A stretch of DNA of 64,000 bases, taken from contig JBCBMO010000005.1 in the NCBI GenBank assembly GCA_039822785.1, forward strand, positions 372,001 through 436,000, written 5' to 3'. Both the position numbers and the translations under genes were made by a program. This document shows positions 1 to 7,819 of this stretch, in pieces. A model generated the notes under the pieces. The model was not told the origin of the DNA. It did no database searches and saw nothing but the letters and a program-made list of their open reading frames with translations. Within the stretch, counting starts at the first letter, position 1; each line of letters opens with the position of its first letter. The stretch comes from Thermohalobaculum sp039822785 (GTDB taxonomy: Bacteria > Pseudomonadota > Alphaproteobacteria > Rhodobacterales > Rhodobacteraceae).

Positions 1-22
1 GGGCCGCGCACAAGCGGCAAAA

Positions 23-2149
23 TCATGAGGACGCAGCGTCCGGGACCGGCCGGGCAATGAGGGTCCCGGCGGGGTCGACCTCGATGGCGGCGGGGCCGGC
101 GATGACGGCGGTGCTCTCGCGTTCCTCGACGATGGCCGGGCCCGCGAGCGTGCTGCCGGGCACCAGCGCATAGCGGTCGTAGACCGGGACCTCCTCGAAG
201 CCAGCGCCGGTCCAGGCGCGCCGATGCCCCTTCAGCGCCGCCGCCCCGCCCCCGCTCGGTGGGGCGGGGGACAGGGCCGGGTGCGGCCCCTCGACGATCA
301 CCCGCCAGGCCGCGACCTCGACCGCCGCCTCCGGCACGGTATGGCCGTAGAGCGCGGTGTATCCCGCCTCGAAGGCCGCCTTGAGGGGCGCCGCCAAGGC
401 GGGGGTCAGCGCGGGCGACGGGTCGGCGGCGGGCGTGCCCTGCGGCAGGGGGACAGGCACGGGGATGTCGTAGCCCTGCAGCGCATAGCGCATGTCGGCG
501 ATCAGCCGTGCCGCCGTCGCCTCCGCCGCCACGGCGCCCGCCAGCGCCGCGCGCCCCTCCGCCGCCCGCGCCCCCACCGCGGCGGCGGAGGCGGCCCAGT
601 CCAGCCCCGCCAGATCCCGCGCCGCCCCGCCCGGCAGGGTGACGGTATAGTCGCGCGCCAGCGGGGCGGTCAGAAACCCGATGGCAGACATGACCCCGGC
701 AGCAAAGGGATAGAGCACCGCCGGGCTGCCCAGGATCCGGGCCACCCCCCAGGCATGCACCGGCCCCGCCCCGCCAAAGGCATAGAGCGCGAGACGGCTC
801 GCATCGACCCCGCGCTCGACCGCGTGCAGGCGCGCCGCGGCGGCCATCGCCTCGTCCGCCATGCGGCAGACCGCAGCCGCCGCCCCCTCGGCCCCCAGGC
901 CGAGCGCACCGCCAAGCCCCTGCGCCAGCGCCTCGGCCGCGGCGGCGCAGTCCAGTGCCATCTCCCCGCCGGCAAAGAAGCCAGGGTCCAGATAGCCCAG
1001 CACCAGATCCGCATCGGTCACCGTGGGCTGGGTGCCGCCCTTGGCATAGCAGGCAGGCCCCGGCAGGGCCCCCGCACTCTCCGGCCCCACGCGCAGCCGC
1101 CCCAGCGCATCGAGCCTCGCGATGGAGCCGCCGCCGGTGCCGATCTCGATCTGCTCGATCACCGGCGTCTTGACCGGCAGGCCGGAGCCCTTCTTGAACC
1201 GATACCGCCGGTCGACCTCGAAATCCGGCGCCGTCAGCGGCTGGGCCTCCCGGATCACCGCAGCCTTCGCGGTCGTGCCCCCCATATCGATCGACAGCAG
1301 ATCCACAGGCCCGCGCGTCGCCGCATGGTGCGCCGCCGCCAGGGCCCCCGCAGCCGGCCCGCTCTCCACCAGGCGCACGGGAAAGCGGCTCGCCAACGCC
1401 ACATCCGCCAGCGCCCCGTTCGACTGCATCACATAGAGCGGCGCGTCGATCCCCACCTCGGCCCGCAGCCGCGCGGCCAGCCGGCCGAGGTACTGCTCCG
1501 CGATCCGCTGCACATAGACGTTCGCCAGCGCGGTTGAGGCACGGTCGTACTCCCGGATCTCCGGCGCGACCGCGTGGGAGAGGGTGACGGCGATCCCCGG
1601 CGCCTCCGCCGTCAGGATCGCACCCATGGCGATCTCATGGGCGGGCCAGGCATAGCTGTGCAGAAAGCACACGGCGACGGCCTCCACCCCCTCCGCCACC
1701 AGCCGCCGGGCCAGCGCCCGCGCTGCACCCTCGTCCAGCGCCGTCCGCACCGTGCCGTCGGCCAGAACCCGCTCGGCGATCTCATAGCGCCGGCGCCGCG
1801 GGGCCAGCGGGGACGGGCGCTCCATCGCCAGGTCGTACATGTCGTAGCGGTGCTCGCGCCCGATCTCGACGGCGTCGCGAAACCCCTCGGTGGTGATCAA
1901 AGCGGTCACGGCGCCCTTGCGCTCGATCAGCGCATTGGTGAACAGCGTCGTGCCATGCACCACATGGGCGACCGCGCCGGGGGCGATCCCCTCACGCCCC
2001 AGCAGCGCGGCGATCCCGGCCACCACGGCCTCGTCGGGGCTGTCGGGCGTGGTCGGTCGCTTCTCCACCGCCAAGCGCTGCCCGGTGCCATCCACCGCGA
2101 CGATATCGGTGAAGGTCCCGCCGATATCGGCGCCGATGCGATAGCCCAT
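23..2149 (-). CDS. Hydantoinase/5-oxoprolinase family protein, HyuA type
   Basis: This 708-residue protein has the layout of the HyuA/oxoprolinase-A family, which hydrolyses hydantoins or 5-oxoproline with ATP. The N-terminus has the actin-like phosphate-binding motif GADIGGTFTD (from residue 6), and a second glycine-rich motif, DMGGTTAKA, sits near residue 290. The order is hydantoinase A N-terminal domain, central ATPase-like domain and a C-terminal acetone-carboxylase-like domain. Family members usually pair with a HyuB subunit; the gene ends 22 bases from the window edge, so a partner could lie just outside. The substrate cannot be read from sequence. A perfect 9-bp inverted repeat (244-269) lies in frame in the C-terminal part and encodes a Pro/Gly-rich loop. 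It is divergent from the gene at 2236. Confidence 0.88.
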   Translation of the reverse strand: MGYRIGADIGGTFTDIVAVDGTGQRLAVEKRPTTPDSPDEAVVAGIAALLGREGIAPGAVAHVVHGTTLFTNALIERKGAVTALITTEGFRDAVEIGREHRYDMYDLAMERPSPLAPRRRRYEIAERVLADGTVRTALDEGAARALARRLVAEGVEAVAVCFLHSYAWPAHEIAMGAILTAEAPGIAVTLSHAVAPEIREYDRASTALANVYVQRIAEQYLGRLAARLRAEVGIDAPLYVMQSNGALADVALASRFPVRLVESGPAAGALAAAHHAATRGPVDLLSIDMGGTTAKAAVIREAQPLTAPDFEVDRRYRFKKGSGLPVKTPVIEQIEIGTGGGSIARLDALGRLRVGPESAGALPGPACYAKGGTQPTVTDADLVLGYLDPGFFAGGEMALDCAAAAEALAQGLGGALGLGAEGAAAAVCRMADEAMAAAARLHAVERGVDASRLALYAFGGAGPVHAWGVARILGSPAVLYPFAAGVMSAIGFLTAPLARDYTVTLPGGAARDLAGLDWAASAAAVGARAAEGRAALAGAVAAEATAARLIADMRYALQGYDIPVPVPLPQGTPAADPSPALTPALAAPLKAAFEAGYTALYGHTVPEAAVEVAAWRVIVEGPHPALSPAPPSGGGAAALKGHRRAWTGAGFEEVPVYDRYALVPGSTLAGPAIVEERESTAVIAGPAAIEVDPAGTLIARPVPDAASS
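244..269. repeat. GC-rich palindrome inside the hyuA-type gene
   Basis: The arms CCCCGCCCC (244-252) and GGGGCGGGG (261-269) are exact reverse complements separated by 8 bases. They fall in the C-terminal domain of the hydantoinase gene and encode a Pro/Ser/Gly-rich stretch. It may be a small palindromic element tolerated in frame, or simply a GC-rich loop. Confidence 0.5.
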
Positions 2150-2235
2150 GCGTCACTCCGGGAGGGGTCGCGCCACGGGGCCGGGCGCGCAGTGAGCGGT
2201 TGATCCGCGGCGAGGTTCGCCGGAACATCTGCCCC

Positions 2236-4443
2236 ATGCAAGACGGCACCGACAGCGCTGAGGACCCAGGCAACGCCGCGACGGCGGCCGGCGCCGCCGC
2301 GGGCCTGCGGGCGGGCGAGGACAGCCTCGCCACCGTGCAGGCCATCGCCAAATGGTGCGACGACGCGCACGACCGGACCCTGCGCACCGCGCGCTGGCAG
2401 CTCAGCTATGTCTGGATCCTGGTGCTGCTGGGCATGCTCGCGCTCCTGTTCCTGCCGGTGGTGGTCGAGTTCATCGACACCCGCCTGCGCGGCCAGACGC
2501 TGCCAAAGGCGGTCGTGGACAACGCCAACGCTGCCGTCGACAAGCTCGAGCTCAACTACGCCTCGCTCAAGGACGAAGCCGACGGCCTGCAGGCGAACTT
2601 CGACAAGCTGGCGGAGCAGATCGCCGCCTTGCAGGACGAGCGCGCGGCCAAGGTCGCCGAGGTCGAGGCGGCCATGCGCCAGCCCTTCGCCGTGTGGGAG
2701 CGCACCGAGGGGGATATCCAGCGCAGCGGCGACATCTTGCGCGGTCCGGACGGGGGCTACCTGCTGGGCGGTAGCAGCAGTTCGCAGCCCGCCGTCTTCG
2801 CCTCCGACGACGGGCTCAGTTGGTCTGAGTTACCGGTGGACGTGGGATCAGAGAGCGTGAACGCCTGGATCACGCGCATCGTGCCCGCCGCAGACGGCAC
2901 CTTCTACGCCGTCGACTGGCATGCCGACGGCATCGGCTCGACGATCTACCGCAGCGCGGACGGTGAGCAGTGGGAACGCCTCGCCAGCCTTTCGCTGTTC
3001 GGCTTGCTGCCCGATGCGACCGTCCGCGGCCTCCTTCCGCTCGAAGACGGGTCGCTGATGGCAGCCGCCGGCTTCCGCGAGCCCGGGACGGGACCTGGCC
3101 CGACCCGGGCCATCCTGCCGACCATCACGCCGGCGATCCTCGCCGTGCCGCCGCAGAGCCGACGGCCGACCCTCGTATGGCCCGGCGACGTCTTTCTCGG
3201 CGGCGAGATGACTGCGATCCACCGGGACCGCCAGGGCCGCCTCATTGCGGTGGGCTGGCGCACCACCAACGGCTTCGACGAACAGGCGATTATGGCGGTC
3301 GCGCCGGACGAAGGCGCGGTCTCGTCAAGCGACGCTTGGACATCGCCCCCGCCACCCTTCTCCGGTGACAGAGCACGGTTGCAGTTCGTCGGTGAGCATC
3401 GGGACGAGATCTGGGTCGCCGGCGGTTTCGGCACAATGCGGGAGGAGGTGCCGGCCCTTTACCGCGGCGATCCCCTCGGACAGCTGCGCCAGGTGCTGCC
3501 GCGGGACGACGAGCCGCTTAGGATGATCATCCAGGACGTCGTCTGGCTGGCGGACGGCACGCTGGTCGCGGTCGGCGACCCGCGCGGGCGCGACGGCGGC
3601 GAGAACCTGATCTGGTCAACGAACGGGGAGCTTTGGCAGGGCCATCGCCTGTTCGCCTTCGGCGATTTCGATCAGCCCCGCCGCGTGCTGCCGCTGCCCG
3701 ACGGTCGGCTGCTCATGGCCGCCGGCGCCGGGCCACCACTCGTCACGGTCACCGGGGGTCGTCTGGAACAGGCCATCAACGCCGCTACGCTGCGGGACTT
3801 CGGCGCGCGGGCAGAACTACCACCGGGTGTGAACGCCGAGCCACGAAGGGTCTTACCCTTCTCGGAGGAGGACGGACGAGCATCTGGGGACGCGGCGAGC
3901 CGCCCACTGCCGGAAACGGGCGCACTGCTCATGCCGCAACAGGCGCACAGCGCCACCGGGCGCCTTGAAGACATCCTGGTGGAGATCACCGATTTGGTTG
4001 CCCAGCAGGACAGCCAGCGGCCCTTCCTCGAGACCGCCCGCACGCTGGAGCGGAACCAGCAGGACGGGATCGTCCAGGTCGCCACGGCGAACGAGGCGCT
4101 GGAGGACGCGCTGCGCGACGCCGAGCCCGTGCGCCAGGCGATCTCCATGGGCACGCGGGTCGCCATTATCGGCCTGCTGATCTTCCTCGTGCAGATCGTG
4201 GTGAACCGCTATCGCTACCTACAGCGCCTAGCCGGATTCTACCGCGCCCGCGGCGATGCCTTCCGCCTGCTCGCCGCCCAGGCCGCGGAGCGCGCGGCGG
4301 GCAAGGACCTGCCGATGCTGGAGGGGGTGACGCTCGCCGAGCTCACCAACGCCCTCTCGCCCGACGCGATCGGCTTCGACAAGGCCGCCGATCCGCCGTC
4401 GCACCACGTCTCCTCGCTGCTGCAGACCGCCCTCAAGCGCTGA
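2236..4443 (+). CDS. Two-TM membrane protein with a periplasmic Asp-box beta-propeller-like domain
   Basis: I do not recognise a named family. The 735-residue protein starts at ATG 2236; an in-frame TTG 36 bases upstream is possible but less likely. It has a short cytoplasmic N-terminus, a strong membrane helix (about residues 57-80), a predicted coiled coil (about 90-150), and a long beta-rich region. That region has sialidase-type Asp boxes: SDDGLSW, SADGEQW and STNGELW. A second coiled coil, a second membrane helix (IIGLLIFLVQIVV) and a cytoplasmic tail of about 70 residues follow. The topology places the propeller in the periplasm, tethered at both ends through coiled coils. It is divergent from the hydantoinase. 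A sensor or envelope scaffold role is only a guess. Confidence 0.75.
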   Translation: MQDGTDSAEDPGNAATAAGAAAGLRAGEDSLATVQAIAKWCDDAHDRTLRTARWQLSYVWILVLLGMLALLFLPVVVEFIDTRLRGQTLPKAVVDNANAAVDKLELNYASLKDEADGLQANFDKLAEQIAALQDERAAKVAEVEAAMRQPFAVWERTEGDIQRSGDILRGPDGGYLLGGSSSSQPAVFASDDGLSWSELPVDVGSESVNAWITRIVPAADGTFYAVDWHADGIGSTIYRSADGEQWERLASLSLFGLLPDATVRGLLPLEDGSLMAAAGFREPGTGPGPTRAILPTITPAILAVPPQSRRPTLVWPGDVFLGGEMTAIHRDRQGRLIAVGWRTTNGFDEQAIMAVAPDEGAVSSSDAWTSPPPPFSGDRARLQFVGEHRDEIWVAGGFGTMREEVPALYRGDPLGQLRQVLPRDDEPLRMIIQDVVWLADGTLVAVGDPRGRDGGENLIWSTNGELWQGHRLFAFGDFDQPRRVLPLPDGRLLMAAGAGPPLVTVTGGRLEQAINAATLRDFGARAELPPGVNAEPRRVLPFSEEDGRASGDAASRPLPETGALLMPQQAHSATGRLEDILVEITDLVAQQDSQRPFLETARTLERNQQDGIVQVATANEALEDALRDAEPVRQAISMGTRVAIIGLLIFLVQIVVNRYRYLQRLAGFYRARGDAFRLLAAQAAERAAGKDLPMLEGVTLAELTNALSPDAIGFDKAADPPSHHVSSLLQTALKR

Positions 4444-4473
4444 TCCCGTCGCTTGCAGCCGACCCCGCTGGCC

Positions 4474-5319
4474 CTATCGGCCGCGTTGCATGCCCTGCAG
4501 CCGCCGTTTCACCAGCCAGACAAGATCCCCGGCGCCCGAGCGCCGCAGGCCCTGTTCGTCGAAGGGGCTGGGATGCGCTGCCACGAAATCGGTCATCGTC
4601 GAGATCGCATCCTCCAGGTTCGGTATGCGGTTCATATACCGCTTCGATGCCTGGGCCGGCGAGGTCACATGCTCTTCCACGAGGTCGTCGAATGCCTCCG
4701 CAGTGAAATCCTGAATATTCAAAAACCGCAGGATCTTCAGCAACTCGTCTTTCTGGTCAGTTTGTTCCGAATACAATGTCTCATAGATGACCCGGTAATA
4801 GCTCAGGCGCGCCCGACGTAACCGCTCGGCCAGCCACATCTTCCGCTTATGGCAATGATTGGCCCAACCAAGGGTGTCGTCCAGCTGGATCGGGCTAAGC
4901 GCTTCGCCATCTTCCTCCAGCAGGTCAGGCCGCTCCTGCAGCTTTTCTTTCAACCAAACCGAGGTCTTGACCGCGAGTTCGCGCGAGATCGAGCGGAGGA
5001 CCTCGTCATGACGGTCCAGCACGATATGCGCATAGCCGCGCGCCTTACTCTCCAGCAGCAGGAACTCGTTCAACAGGTTCGGGACGATTTCGTAGCAGTG
5101 CTTGATGACCGGGCGGGTCTCAAGCGCCGCCGCAATATCGCGACGCAGCCGCGCGCGGTCACCGTCGGCCCGCCATCTGTCAGTGATCTCGCCGAACTGA
5201 CGGCCCGAGTTGAAGGGCTCGTGCTGGGCCGCCTCGTGTTCCGACAGGGCCATGAGAAGGTGGGCGAGGCTGGTGCTGCCCGTCCGCTGCATCGACCAGA
5301 TGATAAAAGGTCTGCTCAC
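4474..5319 (-). CDS. Sulfotransferase family protein
   Basis: The protein starts almost directly with the PAPS-binding P-loop: the first residues read SRPFIIWSMQRTGSTSL, with the RTGST loop typical of sulfotransferases. I chose the GTG at 5319 (281 residues) because the strand-loop begins there; a TTG 16 codons upstream is the alternative. The middle carries the Arg/Asp-rich helices common to Stf0-like and related enzymes (HIVLDRHDEVLRS). Such enzymes transfer sulfate from PAPS to carbohydrate, lipid or small-molecule acceptors; the acceptor is unknown. It is convergent with the propeller protein gene, with 30 bases between the stops. Confidence 0.8.
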   Translation of the reverse strand: MSRPFIIWSMQRTGSTSLAHLLMALSEHEAAQHEPFNSGRQFGEITDRWRADGDRARLRRDIAAALETRPVIKHCYEIVPNLLNEFLLLESKARGYAHIVLDRHDEVLRSISRELAVKTSVWLKEKLQERPDLLEEDGEALSPIQLDDTLGWANHCHKRKMWLAERLRRARLSYYRVIYETLYSEQTDQKDELLKILRFLNIQDFTAEAFDDLVEEHVTSPAQASKRYMNRIPNLEDAISTMTDFVAAHPSPFDEQGLRRSGAGDLVWLVKRRLQGMQRGR

Positions 5320-5493
5320 CGTTGCCCCCAAAGCCCCCCAGAGCCCGTGGTCGTCATCCACCGCCAAGGCGGCTCGATGTCTGTCCCATGCTGGGACAGC
5401 GCCCCCTCATGCGTGGAAGCTGCCCGGTACCAACGGGTGTTGCAAGCATGCCGATGCACCGGCGCCACCCGTGATACCGCTGCGCCGGTCGGG

Positions 5494-6177
5494 CTATCGG
5501 ACCATCAGCGGAAACTCGGCGGCGGTGTCCCAGGTCCAGCCCTCGGCCGTGCGGTGCATCTCGGGCGCGTGGCCCGGCACGATGCGCTCGGCCCGCTCCA
5601 GCAGCCGCGCGATGGTCGCGGTGCCGGTCTCGATGGCGTCGAAGGCGAGGTCGCAGCGCCGGCTCATCACCTCCTTGGGGTATTTGATCGCATCGCAGGC
5701 CAGCAGGACCGGCCCCGCCGCCGTCGCCACCTCCGCCGCATAAAGCCCGGGCGTATGGCCGGGCGCCGGCAGGACCGTCAGGCCCGGCGCCAGCACGCCC
5801 TCACCCTCCAGCACCTCCACGCCGCGGGCGGACAGCCGCTCGAGCAGCCCCTCGGGGATCAGGTCGTCGTCGGGATGCGGATCGGCGGCATAGGCCAGCT
5901 CCGCCGCGCTCACGTGCAGCCGCGCGTGCGGAAACAGGTCCAGGTTCCAGGCATGGTCGAAATGCAGATGGCTGAGGAAGATCGCGTCGATATCGCCCGG
6001 CCCCAACCCTCGGTCGCGCAGCGCCCGCTTCAGGCTGCCCCGCGTCACGGGCCCGCCGGCATCGATCAGCCAGCGCTGGCCCGCGGTCTCCACCAGCACG
6101 ACCGAGGAGATGCCGAGGAAATCGTCGCGCAGCCGCAGTGCATTGCCCGTGACCAGAACCGAATAGCGCGCGCTCAC
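5494..6177 (-). CDS. MBL-fold metallo-hydrolase
   Basis: This 227-residue metallo-beta-lactamase-fold hydrolase carries the metal-binding motif HLHFDH, followed by a GHTPG motif and a late histidine in VPGHAPEM. The GTG start at 6177 overlaps the TGA of the upstream phnN (GTGA), which implies translational coupling. Its position behind phnN recalls PhnP, the MBL-fold phosphodiesterase of phosphonate operons, but the overall sequence looks more like a generic lactonase/hydrolase MBL protein, so I do not assign phnP. It may act on a product of the PhnN reaction or be unrelated to it. Confidence 0.85.
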   Translation of the reverse strand: MSARYSVLVTGNALRLRDDFLGISSVVLVETAGQRWLIDAGGPVTRGSLKRALRDRGLGPGDIDAIFLSHLHFDHAWNLDLFPHARLHVSAAELAYAADPHPDDDLIPEGLLERLSARGVEVLEGEGVLAPGLTVLPAPGHTPGLYAAEVATAAGPVLLACDAIKYPKEVMSRRCDLAFDAIETGTATIARLLERAERIVPGHAPEMHRTAEGWTWDTAAEFPLMVR

Positions 6178-6776
6178 GCGGTGCCCTCGGCGGCCTCGGC
6201 CACCGCCAGCGCGCCCGAAAGGTCGCCGCCGTGCAGCCGGCGGATGACCGCTGTCAGCCGGGCCACCCCCTCCTCGACCGTGCCATCGTTCATCAGCGTG
6301 ACTCGCGGCAGGCCCTCCGGCGGCAGCGGCACGCTGCGCGCGCGGCGCTGGGCGATGGCCGCCGCGTCCTCGCGCCCCCGCGCGGCGAGGCGGGCGGCCA
6401 GCACCGCCGGGGGCGCATCGATGCCCACCATCAACCCCTGCGGCCAGCGCGCCGCGATCCCGGCGGCCGCGGCGCGGGAGCCGTTGAGCACCACCGTCTC
6501 GCCCGCCGCCAGCCGGCACGCGACTGCGCCCGGCACGCCGTAGCCCAGGCCATGCGCCCGCCACCAGGCGAAGAACTGCCCCTCGGCCACGGCCTGGTCG
6601 AAATCCGCCTCGCTCATGGCCTCATGCGCCTCACCCCCCGCATCGGCGGGGCGGGTGATGACCCGGCGGACGAAATGCAGGCCCGGCGTCTCGGCCAGGG
6701 CCGCCCGGGCGCCGACCAGAAGCGTGTCCTTGCCCACCCCGCTCGGCCCCGTCACCTGGATCAGCCACCCGGCCAT
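6174..6776 (-). CDS. phnN: Ribose 1,5-bisphosphate phosphokinase PhnN
   Basis: A 200-residue P-loop kinase of the guanylate-kinase-like PhnN family. The N-terminus MAGWLIQVTGPSGVGKDTLL contains Walker A (GPSGVGKDT), and RRVITRP is the usual substrate-side motif. PhnN phosphorylates ribose 1,5-bisphosphate to PRPP, completing the C-P lyase salvage of the ribose moiety. ATG 6776 has a GGGAGGG Shine-Dalgarno sequence. It forms a two-gene operon with the MBL hydrolase. No C-P lyase core genes (phnGHIJKLM) are in the window, and the phnCDEE transporter lies about 41 kb away. Confidence 0.88.
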   Translation of the reverse strand: MAGWLIQVTGPSGVGKDTLLVGARAALAETPGLHFVRRVITRPADAGGEAHEAMSEADFDQAVAEGQFFAWWRAHGLGYGVPGAVACRLAAGETVVLNGSRAAAAGIAARWPQGLMVGIDAPPAVLAARLAARGREDAAAIAQRRARSVPLPPEGLPRVTLMNDGTVEEGVARLTAVIRRLHGGDLSGALAVAEAAEGTA

Positions 6777-6976
6777 GCATCCCTCCCGCCCTTATGAATG
6801 TGTCCCGCTCTAGCACGCCGCGGGGCCCCCGTCTGCCCGACCGCGCGACGCGAGGCGCCGCCCAATGCCCGGCGAGCGAAAATGGCGCAATCACATGGCG
6901 CAATCCCCCGGGCCCGACGGGTAAGCGACGCGCCCAAGGGCTGGGGCAGCGGTCCCTGCCGTGCTAACGCCCCGCC

Positions 6977-7819
6977 ATGGCGGAGACGAGGGATAGCGCG
7001 CCCGGGCCCCAGGCCCCGGATGGGCCTGGCGGGGCGGCTGGCGGGGCGGCCGGCGGGGCGGCCGGTGGGGCGGCCGGCAGGGCGACGCGCCTCGACCGGC
7101 GGCTCATGGCCCTCGGCCTTGCCCCCAGCCGTGCCCGCGCGGCGGAGCTGGTCGCGGCCGGCCAGGTGACCGTCGACGGCCATCCCGCCACCAAGCCCGC
7201 GCAAAGGGTAGCACCGCAGGCTGCCGTCGCCCTCACCGCCGCCGCGCCGGCCTGGGTGTCGCGCGGGGCGCTCAAACTCGCCCATGCGCTCGATGCCTTC
7301 GCGCTGGCGCCGAGGGGCCTCGCGCTCGACCTCGGCGCCTCCACCGGCGGGTTCACCGAGGTGCTGCTGGCCCGCGGCGCCGAGGCGGTGATCGCGCTCG
7401 ACGTGGGCCACGGCCAGCTCCACCCGCGCCTGGCCGCCGATCCGCGGGTCACCAGCCACGAAGGGGTGAACGCCCGCACCATCCCCGCGGGCCTGGTGCC
7501 CCCGGTCGACTGGATCGTCGCCGATCTCTCCTTCGTCTCGCTTTTGAAGGTCCTGCCGGGGCCGCTCGGCCTCGCCCGCCCCGGCGCCACGCTGGTCGCC
7601 CTCATCAAACCCCAGTTCGAGGTCGGGCGCGCCGGCGTCGGCCGCGGCGGCATCGTCCGCGACCCGGCCCTGCGCCAAGAGGCCTGCCGCGCCGTCGCCG
7701 CGATGCTGGAGGCTGAGAGCTGGTCCGTCCTCGGCCTGACCGAGAGCCCGATCACCGGGGGCGACGGCAACGTCGAGTTCCTGATCGCCGCGCAAAACAG
7801 CCCAGGGGAGCGCGAATGA
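6977..7819 (+). CDS. tlyA: TlyA/hemolysin A family rRNA 2'-O-methyltransferase
   Basis: The core has an S4 RNA-binding domain (RLDRRLMALGLAPSRARA onward) followed by an FtsJ-like SAM methyltransferase domain with motif LDLGASTGGFTEVLL and a D-rich second motif (ALDVGHGQLHP). The family methylates ribose 2'-OH groups in 16S and/or 23S rRNA. The protein is 280 residues; the first 35 or so precede the S4 domain and are low complexity, made by a 12-bp tandem repeat coding Gly-Gly-Ala-Ala. The true start could be downstream of this repeat, but no better start is obvious. The stop overlaps the next start (ATGA), so it forms an operon with the RNA methyltransferase at 7816. Confidence 0.87.
   Translation: MAETRDSAPGPQAPDGPGGAAGGAAGGAAGGAAGRATRLDRRLMALGLAPSRARAAELVAAGQVTVDGHPATKPAQRVAPQAAVALTAAAPAWVSRGALKLAHALDAFALAPRGLALDLGASTGGFTEVLLARGAEAVIALDVGHGQLHPRLAADPRVTSHEGVNARTIPAGLVPPVDWIVADLSFVSLLKVLPGPLGLARPGATLVALIKPQFEVGRAGVGRGGIVRDPALRQEACRAVAAMLEAESWSVLGLTESPITGGDGNVEFLIAAQNSPGERE
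7028..7087 (+). repeat. 12-bp tandem repeat, about 5 units, at the tlyA N-terminus
   Basis: The units GGCGGGGCGGCT, GGCGGGGCGGCC (twice), GGTGGGGCGGCC and a degenerate GGCAGGGCGACG run in tandem. Each codes Gly-Gly-Ala-Ala or a near variant, just before the S4 domain of the TlyA-type protein. The 12-bp unit preserves the frame, so copy number can change without breaking the gene. Confidence 0.85.

Noticed and set aside
4849..6543. Open frame of about 564 codons on the plus strand over the sulfotransferase and MBL genes
   Set aside because: It overlaps three supported minus-strand genes and has no protein-like composition or motif.
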